From NCBI GenBank assembly GCA_018262795.1, contig JADFDM010000004.1, positions 247,155 to 311,154 of the forward strand: DNA of 64,000 nucleotides, written 5' to 3'. This DNA is from Sphingobacteriales bacterium (GTDB taxonomy: Bacteria; Bacteroidota; Bacteroidia; Chitinophagales; LD1). The position numbers and the translations under genes are program-made. Shown here piece by piece: positions 26,955-36,503 of the stretch; the first letter of the stretch is position 1; every line of letters starts with the position of its first letter. The notes below the pieces were generated by a model. The model had not been told where the DNA came from and ran no database searches. It saw only the letters and a program-made list of their open reading frames with translations.

Positions 26955-27437
26955 ATGCCTACAGTTGAAATTTATACCGATGGTTCGGCCAGAGGAAACC
27001 CGGGGCCGGGAGGTTACGGTGCTATCTTGAAGTGGGGAAATGCAGAGAAGGAACTCTCGCAGGGCTTTCGCAAAACCACCAATAACCGTATGGAACTGCT
27101 GGCTGTGATTGTTGCCTTAGAAACGCTGACCCGCGAAGGTCTGGAGGTGGAGGTGTATTCCGATTCAAAGTATGTGGTAGAAGCGGTAAAGCAAGGCTGG
27201 GTGTTTGGCTGGCAAAAAAAAGGGTTCAAAGGCAAAAAGAATCCTGATCTATGGATGCGCTTCTTGAAGGTGTATGCAAAGCATCACGTGAAGTTTCATT
27301 GGGTAAAGGGGCACAACGACCATCCCTACAATGAACGCTGCGATGTGCTGGCCACCGAAGCTGCGGATAGCCGACACTTACTCATTGATAAGGGATATGA
27401 ATCGGATGCCGATGAAATGTTTACTGAAAAGGGGTGA
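26955..27437 (+). CDS. rnhA: Ribonuclease HI
   Basis: This 160-residue enzyme degrades the RNA strand of RNA-DNA hybrids, acting in Okazaki primer removal and R-loop control in the cytoplasm. The catalytic DEDD set is D9 (YTDGSARGNPG), E47 (NNRMELLAV), D70 (YSDSKYVV) and D130 (NERCDVLA). The basic protrusion (KKGFKGKKN, about 88-96) and the loop histidine, H120 in VKGHNDHPYN, are present. The length is standard for bacterial RNase HI, with no hybrid-binding extension. It is a single gene. Confidence 0.96.
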   Translation: MPTVEIYTDGSARGNPGPGGYGAILKWGNAEKELSQGFRKTTNNRMELLAVIVALETLTREGLEVEVYSDSKYVVEAVKQGWVFGWQKKGFKGKKNPDLWMRFLKVYAKHHVKFHWVKGHNDHPYNERCDVLATEAADSRHLLIDKGYESDADEMFTEKG

Positions 27438-27891
27438 GTGGTGCATGATTACTTTTGACGGAATCCCCGCAGACGGATCAAGTTGATTTCTGTTTTTTGG
27501 AAGCCTTCGCAGCTTATTCGGATGGATATGATGAAAAGGCGATGTGTGACTTTGTGAGGTTCGATATTAGAAATTCAGTGTTCATCATTCGATATTTGTT
27601 TTCATGCTCCTCTATCGCGAAAATGCTGCGTGAGGAATAGCAGAGTGTTCCTGTACTAACCGACTTTGATTATTGTATTTTGGCACAAGCGTTTGGCTAA
27701 TGTCAATTTCTGCATTCTTGCGTCAGGCAGCAGAAAGTCCTTAATCCCTTGGCTCAGACCCGGCTTCAGACGAAGGACAGCAGAGAATTTGGTAAAGCGG
27801 TGACATTATTATGCGGCTCAGGAACATTATTATAAGCCTCAGTAACCTTAGGGAACAATATCGTTTTGAACTTGTAAAGCCTATTTGTAGT
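27438..27891. other. Intergenic stretch with a short tandem motif
   Basis: No supportable gene is visible. A frame at 27455-27640 has no family features and begins with no promoter. The core GTTCGATATTAGAAATTCAGTG...ATTCGATATTTG (about 27561-27598) resembles low-complexity ATTCGATATT-type intergenic repeats of Bacteroidota. ACATTATTAT-N4-CTCAG occurs twice 21 bp apart (27803 and 27824). Confidence 0.5.
27802..27842. repeat. Two copies of a 21-bp direct repeat
   Basis: ACATTATTAT-N4-CTCAG begins at 27803 and again at 27824. A 21-bp step is two helical turns, as expected for a tandem operator. It lies past the ends of both flanking genes and not near a start, so a regulatory use is doubtful. 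Confidence 0.4.
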
Positions 27892-28989
27892 TCAGCGTAG
27901 CACGTTCAGCAAAGTCTGCAATTTAATTTGCGTCTCTTTCCACTCCTTAGCCGGCACCGAATCTTTGGTGATGCCACAGCCAGTATATAAAATGAGTTGC
28001 TGCGGGGTTACCTCCATACAACGAAGATTTACAAACAACGACACTTCCTTCTGTTGGTTTATCGGTCCTAAATAACCGCTGTAAAACCTGCGAGCCGACT
28101 TTTCTTCGCATTGAATAAAACGGATTGCTTCCTTCTTGGGAACCCCGGCCACAGCGGGGGTGGGGTGCAACCGAGCTATGACCTGCGGCCAGGTATCAAA
28201 GGCTACCCCTCTGAGTGTAAAAGTGGTGCGTAAGTGCAATAGGTTGCCGGCCACGACCGTTTGCGGGCCTTCAATCAGTAATTTACTTTTATCGGAAGTT
28301 TTGAAATTGCGGCTAATGTATTCGGTCACTATTTGTTGTTCTAAAGTTTCTTTGCGGCTCCATTTCACTATAGCCTGCCCCTTGTTTTCCTGTGTGCCGG
28401 CCAGTGAGTAGGTTTTAAATTCATTCCCCTTCACTTGAAGCAACACTTCGGGTGAAGCGCCTATCCAAATGCCGTAGGTAGGGGTGCATACCAACGACAC
28501 AAAAGCGTGCGGATACTGTTGACAAAGTTTTTTAAAGAATAAGGCAGGGTGGAAACGTAGTGGCTTTTTTATTTTGCGCACTCTGGCTGCAACTACCTTG
28601 TTGAATTTTCCTTGCCGGATAGCACTCTTTATTTGTGAAACATGGTTTTCAAACTCTTGCTTAAGGGTTGCCTTTTCTCGGCTGAGAATAGACTCTGATA
28701 GTTCTGCTTTATCCGCAACTGCAAAACTTAATTCCGGAAGATTTTTTTCTTCTGCCTGAATATCTGCTGAAATAAAAACTTTGCTAACAGCTTTATCTTC
28801 GGTAAAGGGAGCAAAGAGAAAACCTGATTGCTCGGTAGTAAAAGTATGGTTGATTCGAGTTTTCTTTTGAGCCGTTACACGAATTGTTTTGAGATCGGGC
28901 AAACGATAGAAAGCAAACGGGAGCGAATGAGCAGAGCAGTAATCGAAAAACATTTTGAGCGTAACGCCCGATTTATTCACCAAGGTCAT
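27892..28989 (-). CDS. menF: Isochorismate synthase
   Basis: This protein has 365 residues from the ATG at 28989. The frame to 29067 adds 26 residues unlike the family and overlaps the divergent neighbour, so I reject it. It converts chorismate to isochorismate, the first step to menaquinone and, in other bacteria, siderophores. The chorismate-binding domain shows KVVAARVRKIKKPL (about 132-145), then GASPEVLLQVKG (about 178-189), then AGTQENKG, and PTPAVAGVPKKEAIRF (about 280-295). FYSGYLGPIN and the C-terminal YTGCGITKDSVP motif follow. A siderophore role is not supported by neighbours; menaquinone synthesis is the more likely use in this phylum. Confidence 0.88.
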   Translation of the reverse strand: MTLVNKSGVTLKMFFDYCSAHSLPFAFYRLPDLKTIRVTAQKKTRINHTFTTEQSGFLFAPFTEDKAVSKVFISADIQAEEKNLPELSFAVADKAELSESILSREKATLKQEFENHVSQIKSAIRQGKFNKVVAARVRKIKKPLRFHPALFFKKLCQQYPHAFVSLVCTPTYGIWIGASPEVLLQVKGNEFKTYSLAGTQENKGQAIVKWSRKETLEQQIVTEYISRNFKTSDKSKLLIEGPQTVVAGNLLHLRTTFTLRGVAFDTWPQVIARLHPTPAVAGVPKKEAIRFIQCEEKSARRFYSGYLGPINQQKEVSLFVNLRCMEVTPQQLILYTGCGITKDSVPAKEWKETQIKLQTLLNVLR

Positions 28990-29022
28990 TGTTCGCAAAA
29001 CTATATTTTTACCGATAATTAG

Positions 29023-29658
29023 ATGCTTATGATTGAAAAGGAGATATACATAGTTCGTCACGGACAAACGGCCTTAAACGCCCGGGGAATTGTGCAGGGC
29101 AAAGGAGTGAATGCTCCCTTGAATGAGTTGGGAGAAAGACAGGCACGTGCATTTTATGAAGCGTATAAGAATGTGAAATTTGAGGTGGTTTATACTTCGA
29201 GTTTGCTCCGCGCCATACAAACGGCCAGTTCATTTATAGCGGATGGTATTCCGCACATTGCCGATTCTGATTTAGATGAAATCAGTTGGGGTGATGCGGA
29301 GGGGCAGAAAAACTTTACCGACCATTCTGAGTTGTTTCAGGAATTGAGTAAAGAGTGGAAATCGGGAAATATCTTTTACAAATTCCCCGGAGGAGAAAGC
29401 CCTTACGACTTGCAACAGCGCCAACTTAGGTTTATCGAAAAATTAAAAGGCAGCGATTACAAAACCGTACTCATTGCTACTCACGGGCGATACATCCGAG
29501 CTTTTATGTGTACCTTGTTAGGCAAGCCTTTGTCGAATATGGATGAGTTTGAACACGCTAATCTGTGCCTATACAAATTGAATTGGATGAGCGATGGCTC
29601 CTTTGTGATAGCGCAACATAATAATCAAGAGCACTTGAGAGAGTTGATGAATTTTTGA
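29023..29658 (+). CDS. Histidine phosphatase family protein
   Basis: This 211-residue protein belongs to the phosphoglycerate mutase/alpha-ribazole phosphatase superfamily. The phospho-histidine motif VRHGQT is at 11-16, the second Arg-region TSSLLRAIQTA follows (about 57-67), and the second catalytic histidine lies in ATHGRYIRAF (about 149-158). The specific substrate cannot be told; the size suggests a broad phosphatase rather than a central glycolytic mutase. It diverges from menF, with start codons 33 bp apart. The ATG at 29029 is an alternative start. A strong bidirectional terminator follows. Confidence 0.87.
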   Translation: MLMIEKEIYIVRHGQTALNARGIVQGKGVNAPLNELGERQARAFYEAYKNVKFEVVYTSSLLRAIQTASSFIADGIPHIADSDLDEISWGDAEGQKNFTDHSELFQELSKEWKSGNIFYKFPGGESPYDLQQRQLRFIEKLKGSDYKTVLIATHGRYIRAFMCTLLGKPLSNMDEFEHANLCLYKLNWMSDGSFVIAQHNNQEHLRELMNF

Positions 29659-29756
29659 AACAGATACACTCTTAAAGGGTTGTTTTAGGCTTTTAGGAAG
29701 CATTCGGATAGTACCGCCACCATTGAATTAAGAAACTACTTGCACGGCTGCAAATA

Positions 29757-29790
29757 AAAAACCCGCCAGAAAAATCTGGCGGGTTTATAT
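29757..29790. terminator. Bidirectional terminator between the phosphatase and rpsA genes
   Basis: AAACCCGCCAGA (to 29770) pairs perfectly with TCTGGCGGGTTT (29775-29786) around a 4-nt loop. A-rich and T-rich flanks lie on both sides, so it can stop both converging transcripts. Confidence 0.85.
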
Positions 29791-29804
29791 TTTTCAAAAG
29801 TGAT

Positions 29805-31742
29805 TTATTCTTCTGAAGTAGATTCCTCTTCACTGTTAGTTTCCTCCGCAGGATTTTCAGTTTCAGATTCGGCATCTGCTTTTTCTTCTGCCTTCGGTTG
29901 CACTTTTTTGGCAGAGGCTTTATCTTCCGCTGCTTTGGCATCCATCTTCTCCTTCAACTCGCTCAAAGCACTCAAATCTCCCAACGTAGTTTTTTCAAGT
30001 CCTTTCTGAAGATTCTTCACGGTCTTAGTAGCTTTTTCGCGTTCCGCCTTTTTCTCTTTTTTCTCTCCTTCTACCGATTCCTTTTTAAGGTCTTCCCATA
30101 TACGAGCATGAGATACAATGATCTTCTTGTCATTGCGGCTGAACTCAATCACTTTAAACTCAGCTTTCTCATCTGCTTCAACAATACCGCCTTGTTCTTT
30201 AGTTAAGTGTTTTTTAGGAGCAAATGCTTCTAATCCATAAGGAAGCAGCACAATAGCGCCTTTATCCTCTACACTCAACACGGTTGCTTCGTGTACAGAA
30301 CCAACTGGGAATACAGTTTCAAAAGTATCCCAAGGATCTTCTTCAATCTGCTTGTGACCAAGAGTCAGTTTGCGGTTTTCATTGTCAATATCCAACACCA
30401 CTACTTCCAGTTCGTTACCAATTTTGGTGAACTCACTTGGATGGCTGAAACGTTTTACCCATGATAAATCGCTGATGTGAATCATTCCTCCGATTCCTTC
30501 AGACAGTTCAACAAATACACCAAACGGAGTAATGTTTTTTACCTGCCCTTTGGTTCTGGTTCCTACAGGGAATTTCTCTGCAATTTTCTCCCAAGGGTCT
30601 TCGGTCATTCTCTTCAGCGATAAAGACATCTTGCGCTCTTCGCGGTTGATGGTCATCACAATAGCTTCGTAACTATCATTCAAGTGGAAGAATTCGCGAC
30701 TGTTGATAGGCGTGTTGCTCCATGAAACTTCCGAAACGTGAATCAAACCTTCTACTCCCGGAATGATTTCGAGGAATGCTCCATAGTCTTCAATGTTCAC
30801 AATTTTACCGGTTACTTTGCTTCCTACGTCAATATCCTTGTCTAAGGTATCCCAAGGGTGTGACTGCAACTGCTTTAGACCTAATGAAATTCTCTTTTTG
30901 TTGTCATCGTAATCCAGTACTACCACATTCAGTTTCTGATTCAGTTCCAACACCTCTTTAGGATGCGAAATTCTTCCCCATGAAATATCAGTGATATAAA
31001 GGAGCCCGTCCACTCCGCCCAGATCAATAAATGCTCCGAAGTCGGTGATGTTTTTGATGGTTCCTTCAAGGATTTGACCTTTCTCTAATTTGCCGATGAT
31101 TGCTTCGCGTTGAGCTTCAATATCGCTTTCGATAAGCGCTTTGTGAGATACTACTGCATTCTTAATCGCCTCATTAATTTTTACCACTTTCAGTTCGAGG
31201 GTCTTGCCTACATACACATCGTAATCAGTAATAGGCTTCACATCAATCTGAGAGCCGGGTAGAAAGGTTTCCATGCCGAATACAGTGGCAATAAGTCCAC
31301 CTTTTGTTTTGGAAATAACCTTGCCGGTTACTACGGTCCCCTCATTGTGAGCATTTACAATTTCCTCCCACGCTTTCAGCATGCGGGCATTTTTGCGGCT
31401 CAGAACAAGTACGCCTTTTTTATCCTCTTTGTTCACAACGTACACGTCATACGTTTCCCCTATTTTCAGTTCTTCTATGTCGCGAAACTCTGAAAGAGGA
31501 ACTAATCCGTCTGATTTGAATCCGATATTCAGTACCACGTCAGTACCGGTAATGGCCACAATGGTGCCTTTTACAATTTCATCATTTTCAATAGTGCGGA
31601 GAGTGCTGCCATAAAGTACATCGTACTTTTTATGGTCTTCTTCGTTGTAACGAACAACGTTTCGTTTGTCCACTGTCCAATCAAAATCGTCATGCGAAGT
31701 GCTTGTTTCAGTGTTGGGGTTAACTAAAGTATTTTCTTCCAT
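29805..31742 (-). CDS. rpsA: 30S ribosomal protein S1
   Basis: This protein has 645 residues from the ATG at 31742. An in-frame Met at 31838 gives 32 more residues, but the promoter -7 box lies within that segment, so it is rejected. S1 binds mRNA at the small subunit and helps unfold it for initiation, which matters in a phylum that rarely uses Shine-Dalgarno pairing. After an acidic N-terminal tail (about 1-50) the protein has six S1 beta-barrels. Four are very alike, with the ITDFGAFIDLGGVDGLLYITDISW-type signature in short forms such as FGVFVELSEGIGG and GVFVEL. A long Glu/Lys/Ala-rich C-terminal tail (about 545-645) is charged and probably disordered. The gene stands alone before its terminator. 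Confidence 0.94.
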   Translation of the reverse strand: MEENTLVNPNTETSTSHDDFDWTVDKRNVVRYNEEDHKKYDVLYGSTLRTIENDEIVKGTIVAITGTDVVLNIGFKSDGLVPLSEFRDIEELKIGETYDVYVVNKEDKKGVLVLSRKNARMLKAWEEIVNAHNEGTVVTGKVISKTKGGLIATVFGMETFLPGSQIDVKPITDYDVYVGKTLELKVVKINEAIKNAVVSHKALIESDIEAQREAIIGKLEKGQILEGTIKNITDFGAFIDLGGVDGLLYITDISWGRISHPKEVLELNQKLNVVVLDYDDNKKRISLGLKQLQSHPWDTLDKDIDVGSKVTGKIVNIEDYGAFLEIIPGVEGLIHVSEVSWSNTPINSREFFHLNDSYEAIVMTINREERKMSLSLKRMTEDPWEKIAEKFPVGTRTKGQVKNITPFGVFVELSEGIGGMIHISDLSWVKRFSHPSEFTKIGNELEVVVLDIDNENRKLTLGHKQIEEDPWDTFETVFPVGSVHEATVLSVEDKGAIVLLPYGLEAFAPKKHLTKEQGGIVEADEKAEFKVIEFSRNDKKIIVSHARIWEDLKKESVEGEKKEKKAEREKATKTVKNLQKGLEKTTLGDLSALSELKEKMDAKAAEDKASAKKVQPKAEEKADAESETENPAEETNSEEESTSEE

Positions 31743-31826
31743 TTCTATTCGTCCGGATGTATTTATTCCCGAGCCGGAATCGGGTTTGGTATTATGAAAA
31801 AAATCCGCATTTTGTTTAGCGGGGCG

Positions 31827-31834
31827 CAAATATA
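31827..31834 (-). promoter_or_regulatory. -7 element of the rpsA promoter
   Basis: On the minus strand this reads TATATTTG, matching TAnnTTTG. The -33 element is weak (TTTC near 31851-31854). Transcription would begin near 31820 and leave a leader of about 80 nt before the ATG at 31742. Confidence 0.55.
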
Positions 31835-31859
31835 GCAATATTACGAGTAAGAAACTATC

Positions 31860-32185
31860 TTTTTTACTGTTTCTAAAGTGAATTTATTTATACCCATAGG
31901 GGTGGGTTTTACTCTTATTTCTCCATGTGTTTAGTATTATTCGCGTGTTTTTTGTAGCGTGGTCTATCGCAAACTCTACGAGGGAAAAGGTTTAGGAGGG
32001 GGTGCTAATCTGTTGCCCCCTCCCAAAATTTCAAAAATGAAAAACACTTAAAGCAGGATAGGCCTTCTCCCTACTCCTAATATTCATTTCGCCTTGGGGT
32101 TATAGAAGTACATAATAATGACACTGACCTACCTTTGAGTATATGGCAAAATCAAAGAAAGACCTAACCGACTAACTACAAGTAT
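31860..32185. other. Intergenic stretch with a GC-rich hairpin and one tiny frame
   Basis: GGAGGGGG near 31996 pairs with CCCCCTCC near 32018, without a U-tract on the plus strand. TACCTTTG at 32130-32137 is a -7-like box and is followed at 32143 by an ATG opening only 10 codons (MAKSKKDLTD). I see no other supportable gene. Confidence 0.4.
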
Positions 32186-32380
32186 TCAATGCTGAATACT
32201 ATGCCCTTGGTCGGCAAAGGAGTTGCCGGAGTGCTCATCGTTCGTTTTTCTTAGAAATCTATTCTCCGGTGGCAAACGACTTTCCCAAGCCAGAATGGCT
32301 ACCCAAATAAAACATAATACAATCGGTATAGCGACTACAAATACGATCGGTTTGCCAAAAACACTTGCTAACAGTACCAT
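32186..32380 (-). CDS. Possible small membrane protein, 64 residues
   Basis: The frame starts MVLLASVFGK and has one long hydrophobic span (about 3-31) followed by a polar tail with WESRLPPENRFLRK. One TM plus a polar cytoplasmic tail is a plausible real small protein, but there is no homology I recognise and a chance frame of this length cannot be excluded. It lies alone between rpsA and the NUDIX gene. Confidence 0.4.
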   Translation of the reverse strand: MVLLASVFGKPIVFVVAIPIVLCFIWVAILAWESRLPPENRFLRKTNDEHSGNSFADQGHSIQH

Positions 32381-32534
32381 GATAAAAAGGTTTAGATGAA
32401 CAAATAGTTGGGAGCAAAGGATCGAGTATGTGGGATGGGATGCCCCCTGTCATTTCAAAATTACGGCAAGCAGCCCGTGCAGCAAAGAATGAATCCGTTT
32501 ATTAAGGAAAATTTAAGAAAGGCTATTGTTAAAG

Positions 32535-32990
32535 CTATTCTTTCAGCAGCATTTTTACTACTATCTTATCTATGGGCAACGTAATAGTGCTTTCATCGTA
32601 TAGATGGGAGAGAGTCACCCATCTGAAACTTTCGCTATCACTTTCGGGGAGAGTAGTGAAGTCAAATTTCTTAGTTGACGCTTTTATTTTTTGCCATTCA
32701 TCGGTTTCTACCAGGTAGTAGATGCTGATAATTTGACTGTCGGTATCTAAGTAAGATGGCTGAAAAAAGTCGGTAGTATAAAAGTGCGCTTTGATGGAAA
32801 CCGCTATCCCTGTTTCTTCCTTAAATTCTCGAATCAGGCAATCGGCAATTCCCTCTCCCAACTCTAAACCGCCACCGGGGAATTTGGTAGCCTTGATCCC
32901 ATTTTTGAAAACCTCATCCGAAACTAATACTTGATTTAGCGGATTGATTAGAATGCCATATACTCTTACATTAAATCGTTTCAAATTCAT
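32535..32990 (-). CDS. NUDIX hydrolase
   Basis: This 151-residue hydrolase cleaves nucleoside diphosphates linked to a moiety X. The Nudix box spans about residues 40-62 with the expected G-x5-E-x7-R-E-x2-E-E-x-G pattern (GLELGE, then REFKEETG). Before it lies KATKFPGGGLELGEG. Substrate specificity is not readable. The long SDEVFKNGIKATKF insert before the box suggests a sugar-nucleotide or mRNA-cap-like relative, but this is weak. It follows the AAA ATPase gene on the same strand, 54 bp away, so the two may be co-transcribed. Confidence 0.88.
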   Translation of the reverse strand: MNLKRFNVRVYGILINPLNQVLVSDEVFKNGIKATKFPGGGLELGEGIADCLIREFKEETGIAVSIKAHFYTTDFFQPSYLDTDSQIISIYYLVETDEWQKIKASTKKFDFTTLPESDSESFRWVTLSHLYDESTITLPIDKIVVKMLLKE

Positions 32991-33044
32991 GATTGAAAAT
33001 TGATCGTATTAATTGTTGGGGGGGAAGAAAACGCTACAAAGCGA

Positions 33045-35642
33045 TTAGTATTTGAATCCTAAACTGCCTCGTTTCCCTTCCTGAATTTTAAACTCCTTCA
33101 AATCTTCGAAGGTGAGAGTTTCGAGCATTTCTTTGGTGCGGTGCTCTTTACTGATACCTGCCAATCGGAGGTTCTGATTCTGCACAGCATCTTGAATGAA
33201 CTTGCGGATTTCGCGACCGTTGCCAAAGAACTTATCGTGATAATCGTATAAACTTTGGATATAGCTCTTCATGTAAGTATCGGCTTCTTTATCAGGCCTT
33301 ATATTCTCTTTGGTCAATAGTGAAATGGCAATTTTGTAAAGTTCATCAGCCGAGTAATCATTGAAGGTATAAATGCGGTCGAAGCGCGATTTTAATCCCG
33401 GGTTTGATTCGAGGAAGCGGTGCATAGGTTCAGTATATCCGGCTACGATCACGGCAAATTCTCCTCGCAGATCTTCCATCCTTTTTAGAAGGGTTTCAAT
33501 CGCTTCTTTCCCGAAATCATTTCCCATTCCTCCTTCTCCTAAAGCGTAGGCTTCATCAATGAAAAGTACACCGCCTTTCGCTTCTTTAATTCGCTCCTCC
33601 GTTTTGGTGGCAGTTTGCCCCACAAATCCGGCTACTAAACTCTGTCGGTCCACCTCCACTAAATGACCGCGCTCTAACAGTCCAAGAGCTTTGTAAATTT
33701 TTCCAATAATGCGAGCCACGGTGGTTTTGCCGGTTCCGGGGTTGCCCACAAAAACACTGTGCAGGGAAAATTTGTTAGTCACATCGCGTCCTATTTCTTC
33801 ATAAAATCGCACGAGTTTCACTAATTCGTTCACCTCGTTCTTAATGTTCGAAATGCCGATGAGTTCATTTAATTCACTCATCGAATCGTGAAGCATTTTT
33901 TCATTCAGTTTTATCTGTGCTTTGCGTCTGCCTTTGTTTTTAAACACCTGCTCTAAATCTTCCACCTCAATGGTAGAGAGTACCTCTTCGCTTAGTTCCT
34001 GCAAATCGGCTCGCTGCATTAATCGCAAACCCAAATTCATCTTGGCTTCGTCAATCACAGAGTAAGCATAGCGGGCATTGCCAAAAGTGCGGTCGCGATT
34101 TCGGTAGGCTTCTGTCAGTTGATCAAATAAGTATTTCTGTGCTTCATCGGTCAGTTTGATGTTTCGGTAACCGGCAGCTTGCAGTGCTATTTGTTGTAAT
34201 TCCTCGGGAACGTAATCATCAAAATGAAAATGACTGGCAAAGCGCGATTTGAGACCGGGATTAGAATCAAGGAACACCTGCATTTCGTGCGGATAACCGG
34301 CTGCCATCACTGCAAAGTCGGGGGAGCCATCACTCATCTCTTTCAAAATAATCTCTATGGCTTCTTTCCCGAAATCTTTTGAGTCATCTGCTTCGCGAGC
34401 GAGGGAATAGGCTTCGTCAATAAACAGTATGCCACCTTTTGCTTCTTCAATGGCCTTCTTCACCTTGGGAGCAGTTTGTCCGATGTACTCGCCAATCAAC
34501 TGTGAGCGATCTACCTCTTTTACATGGCCTTTGCTGAGTAGTCCCATTGATTTATAAATCTGCCCCAACATTTTTACCACGGTGGTTTTGCCTGTGCCGG
34601 GATTCCCCAAGAAGACCGAATGCAACGAAATGCGGTCAGAATCATTGAACCCTTTCTCTTGCCGCAGTTTTAAGAAGTTGAGATAGTTTACGTGGTTCTT
34701 TATTTCCTTCTTCAAGTCTTCTAATCCAATGAGGCTATCAAGGCTTTTTAAATGATGTTCGAGTGATTCATCCGGAGCGGTGGGCATAGAGGCACTCAAC
34801 ACATTGACGTGACCAGCAGCAATAGCAAAGTCCGGATCTCCTTCTTCATCCTCCTCTCCGGTATTTAAATGCACTACCGCTACTACTGTATCTAAGAAAA
34901 CTATTTCGAGGCGGTAGCTGCTGTCCTTCCAGGTACCCGGTGTATCGTTTCCCCATCCTTCATTGAAAGTAAACACTTCATTTAGTTTGTCGGCCTCAAT
35001 TTTCCGGAAACGTTCGATGCGCGCTTTGGAGAGTCCGGTAGCATTGTACCAGTTGAAGAAAACTTCACAATTCCATTCGGTAGATAATTTATTTCGGAAC
35101 TTGAACTCCACATAAAGGTATTGAGTTTCTTCGCTGCTGATTTGTCGGAGATACAGTTTGTTTTCCTCATTCACCGCGTTGTAGTCGCCTGTAAAAAAAC
35201 GCACTGATTCAATATCGAAATAAGGATTACTCTCTGGAGTTACTCGCCCAACATCTTCTACATAAAACCGCTTCGTGCCTATCAGTTCGCCATCAATGTA
35301 GGCCTCCCAGCTATATTCTCCTTTATTCCAAAATGCTCCGGGAGTAGCCATTCCCCAACCCTTGTTGATGTACACTACATTTTCATCGAGCCGTATTTTT
35401 CTTTTTTCATCCTGTGACGAGAGTTCTTTCTTTTTGCCATCGGCATGAGAAAAGGCTTTTAATGAAATAGTAGCATCCCAATCCTGCTCATCAAATAGTT
35501 TATTGTAGAAAGCTACTTCAGATGAAATGTAAGTAGTTTCAATTTTGTCAAAAACAGTTCGGTACTCTCTGGATCTGTTTGCCAGCCATTCATCGGAGGC
35601 GAAAACACGAAGCGATTTGAATTTATAATTTTTGTAGGCCAT
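33045..35642 (-). CDS. Double CbbX/SpoVK-type AAA ATPase with a duplicated N-terminal module
   Basis: This 865-residue ATPase has two complete CbbX-like AAA+ modules. AAA1 (about 300-570) has Walker A GNPGTGKT at 346-353 and Walker B ILFIDE at 405-410. AAA2 (about 590-840) has Walker A at 633-640 and Walker B GVLFIDE at 691-697. CbbX relatives are ATP-driven remodelers that act on specific client complexes. The first 260 residues are two copies of an unrecognised beta-rich module about 130 residues long. They align in [18 protein letters not shown] starts, [20 protein letters not shown] strands and the signature GWGxxTPGxxW (95-105 and 229-238). An acidic linker (EEDEEGD, about 263-269) joins them to AAA1. 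Target recognition is probably by the N-terminal modules; no client is known. Confidence 0.85.
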   Translation of the reverse strand: MAYKNYKFKSLRVFASDEWLANRSREYRTVFDKIETTYISSEVAFYNKLFDEQDWDATISLKAFSHADGKKKELSSQDEKRKIRLDENVVYINKGWGMATPGAFWNKGEYSWEAYIDGELIGTKRFYVEDVGRVTPESNPYFDIESVRFFTGDYNAVNEENKLYLRQISSEETQYLYVEFKFRNKLSTEWNCEVFFNWYNATGLSKARIERFRKIEADKLNEVFTFNEGWGNDTPGTWKDSSYRLEIVFLDTVVAVVHLNTGEEDEEGDPDFAIAAGHVNVLSASMPTAPDESLEHHLKSLDSLIGLEDLKKEIKNHVNYLNFLKLRQEKGFNDSDRISLHSVFLGNPGTGKTTVVKMLGQIYKSMGLLSKGHVKEVDRSQLIGEYIGQTAPKVKKAIEEAKGGILFIDEAYSLAREADDSKDFGKEAIEIILKEMSDGSPDFAVMAAGYPHEMQVFLDSNPGLKSRFASHFHFDDYVPEELQQIALQAAGYRNIKLTDEAQKYLFDQLTEAYRNRDRTFGNARYAYSVIDEAKMNLGLRLMQRADLQELSEEVLSTIEVEDLEQVFKNKGRRKAQIKLNEKMLHDSMSELNELIGISNIKNEVNELVKLVRFYEEIGRDVTNKFSLHSVFVGNPGTGKTTVARIIGKIYKALGLLERGHLVEVDRQSLVAGFVGQTATKTEERIKEAKGGVLFIDEAYALGEGGMGNDFGKEAIETLLKRMEDLRGEFAVIVAGYTEPMHRFLESNPGLKSRFDRIYTFNDYSADELYKIAISLLTKENIRPDKEADTYMKSYIQSLYDYHDKFFGNGREIRKFIQDAVQNQNLRLAGISKEHRTKEMLETLTFEDLKEFKIQEGKRGSLGFKY

Positions 35643-35789
35643 GATGTACTGTCTGTTCTTGTAAGGTGCTTGTTAATACGTCTAAAATATAAATCTATTC
35701 CTCTGCTAACAATAAAAAATATTCGCAGTTCAAAAGATTAGACGCTGAAATGATGAAAAGCGATTGCCACAGAATTGTAAAAAAATGAA

Positions 35790-35825
35790 AAACCCGTAAA
35801 CCTTTTACAGTTACGGGCTAAAAAT
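35790..35825 (-). terminator. Terminator of the peroxiredoxin gene
   Basis: On the minus strand CCCGTAA pairs with TTACGGG around an 11-nt loop, followed by TTTTTCATTTTT. It lies 20-50 nt past the stop codon of the peroxiredoxin gene. Confidence 0.8.
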
Positions 35826-35844
35826 TTAATTGGGTCAGTCGTGT

Positions 35845-36315
35845 TTACTTTAAATTTTCAAGCGCCTTGTTTAAGGCTTCGAAATTAACCTGATCTCCGG
35901 GCGATGGAGTTACTTCTATATATTGTATTACTCCGTTTTTATCTACCACTACTACTCCGCGTTTGGCAACTCCTTTGATGCCCAAGGCAAAATCTTCCTG
36001 AACCATGTCGTAGGCTTTAATCATAGATTTATTAAAGTCAGAGAGCAGGTCAAAGGTGATTCCGTTCTTCTCTTTAAATGCGGCCTGTGAAAAAGGCATA
36101 TCCACCGATACCCCCACAACTGAAGCATTTAACCCGTTAAAGAATGCCAGCTCATCTCTGGAGGTACACATTTGAGCCGTGCAAACTCCGGTAAACGCTG
36201 CCGGGAAAAACTGGATAATAAGATTCTTCCCTTTGAAATCGTTAAGAGAAACTTCTTTCTTGTCTGTATTAAATAATTTGAAATCGGGAGCCGATGAGCC
36301 TACTGCTAATGCCAT
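35845..36315 (-). CDS. Peroxiredoxin (AhpC/TSA family)
   Basis: This 156-residue thiol peroxidase reduces H2O2 and organic hydroperoxides in the cytoplasm. The peroxidatic cysteine is C45 in PAAFTGVCT, the family P-x3-T-x2-C motif. C50 lies five residues after it (CTAQMC), the pair typical of AhpE/Prx5-like or bacterioferritin-comigratory-like enzymes. The catalytic Arg region is GIKGVAKRGVVVVDKNGVI (about 114-132). There is no signal peptide. The C-terminal half is short, which fits a one-domain enzyme. Transcription stops at its own hairpin. No thioredoxin or reductase gene lies beside it. Confidence 0.9.
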   Translation of the reverse strand: MALAVGSSAPDFKLFNTDKKEVSLNDFKGKNLIIQFFPAAFTGVCTAQMCTSRDELAFFNGLNASVVGVSVDMPFSQAAFKEKNGITFDLLSDFNKSMIKAYDMVQEDFALGIKGVAKRGVVVVDKNGVIQYIEVTPSPGDQVNFEALNKALENLK

Positions 36316-36469
36316 GAATTTAAAATTTAGGAGTTAATTAATAATCGCAGAACAATATTAACCGAACTGGAGATAATTGCCAAAACTACCTTTTACAACA
36401 CCCGAAGCAACCATTTGTTTCGGCCATCGGTCTATTAGGTATTAGTTTAGTTTTTAAGGGTTAAACATA

Positions 36470-36503
36470 AAGCTCTCACGAAAGTGAGGGCTTTTGTTTT
36501 TTG
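36470..36503 (+). terminator. Orphan terminator on the plus strand
   Basis: AAGCTCTCAC (36470-36479) pairs with GTGAGGGCTT (36484-36493) around a GAAA tetraloop, with one G-T pair, and is followed by TTGTTTTTT. No annotated plus-strand gene lies before it: the upstream gene is on the other strand and starts at 36315. The 150 bp upstream may encode a small RNA, or this may be an attenuator before the next gene. Confidence 0.75.

Noticed and set aside
27455-27640. A 61-codon plus-strand frame after rnhA
   Set aside because: No domain, no promoter and no orderly composition; it lies in a low-complexity stretch, so I treat it as chance.
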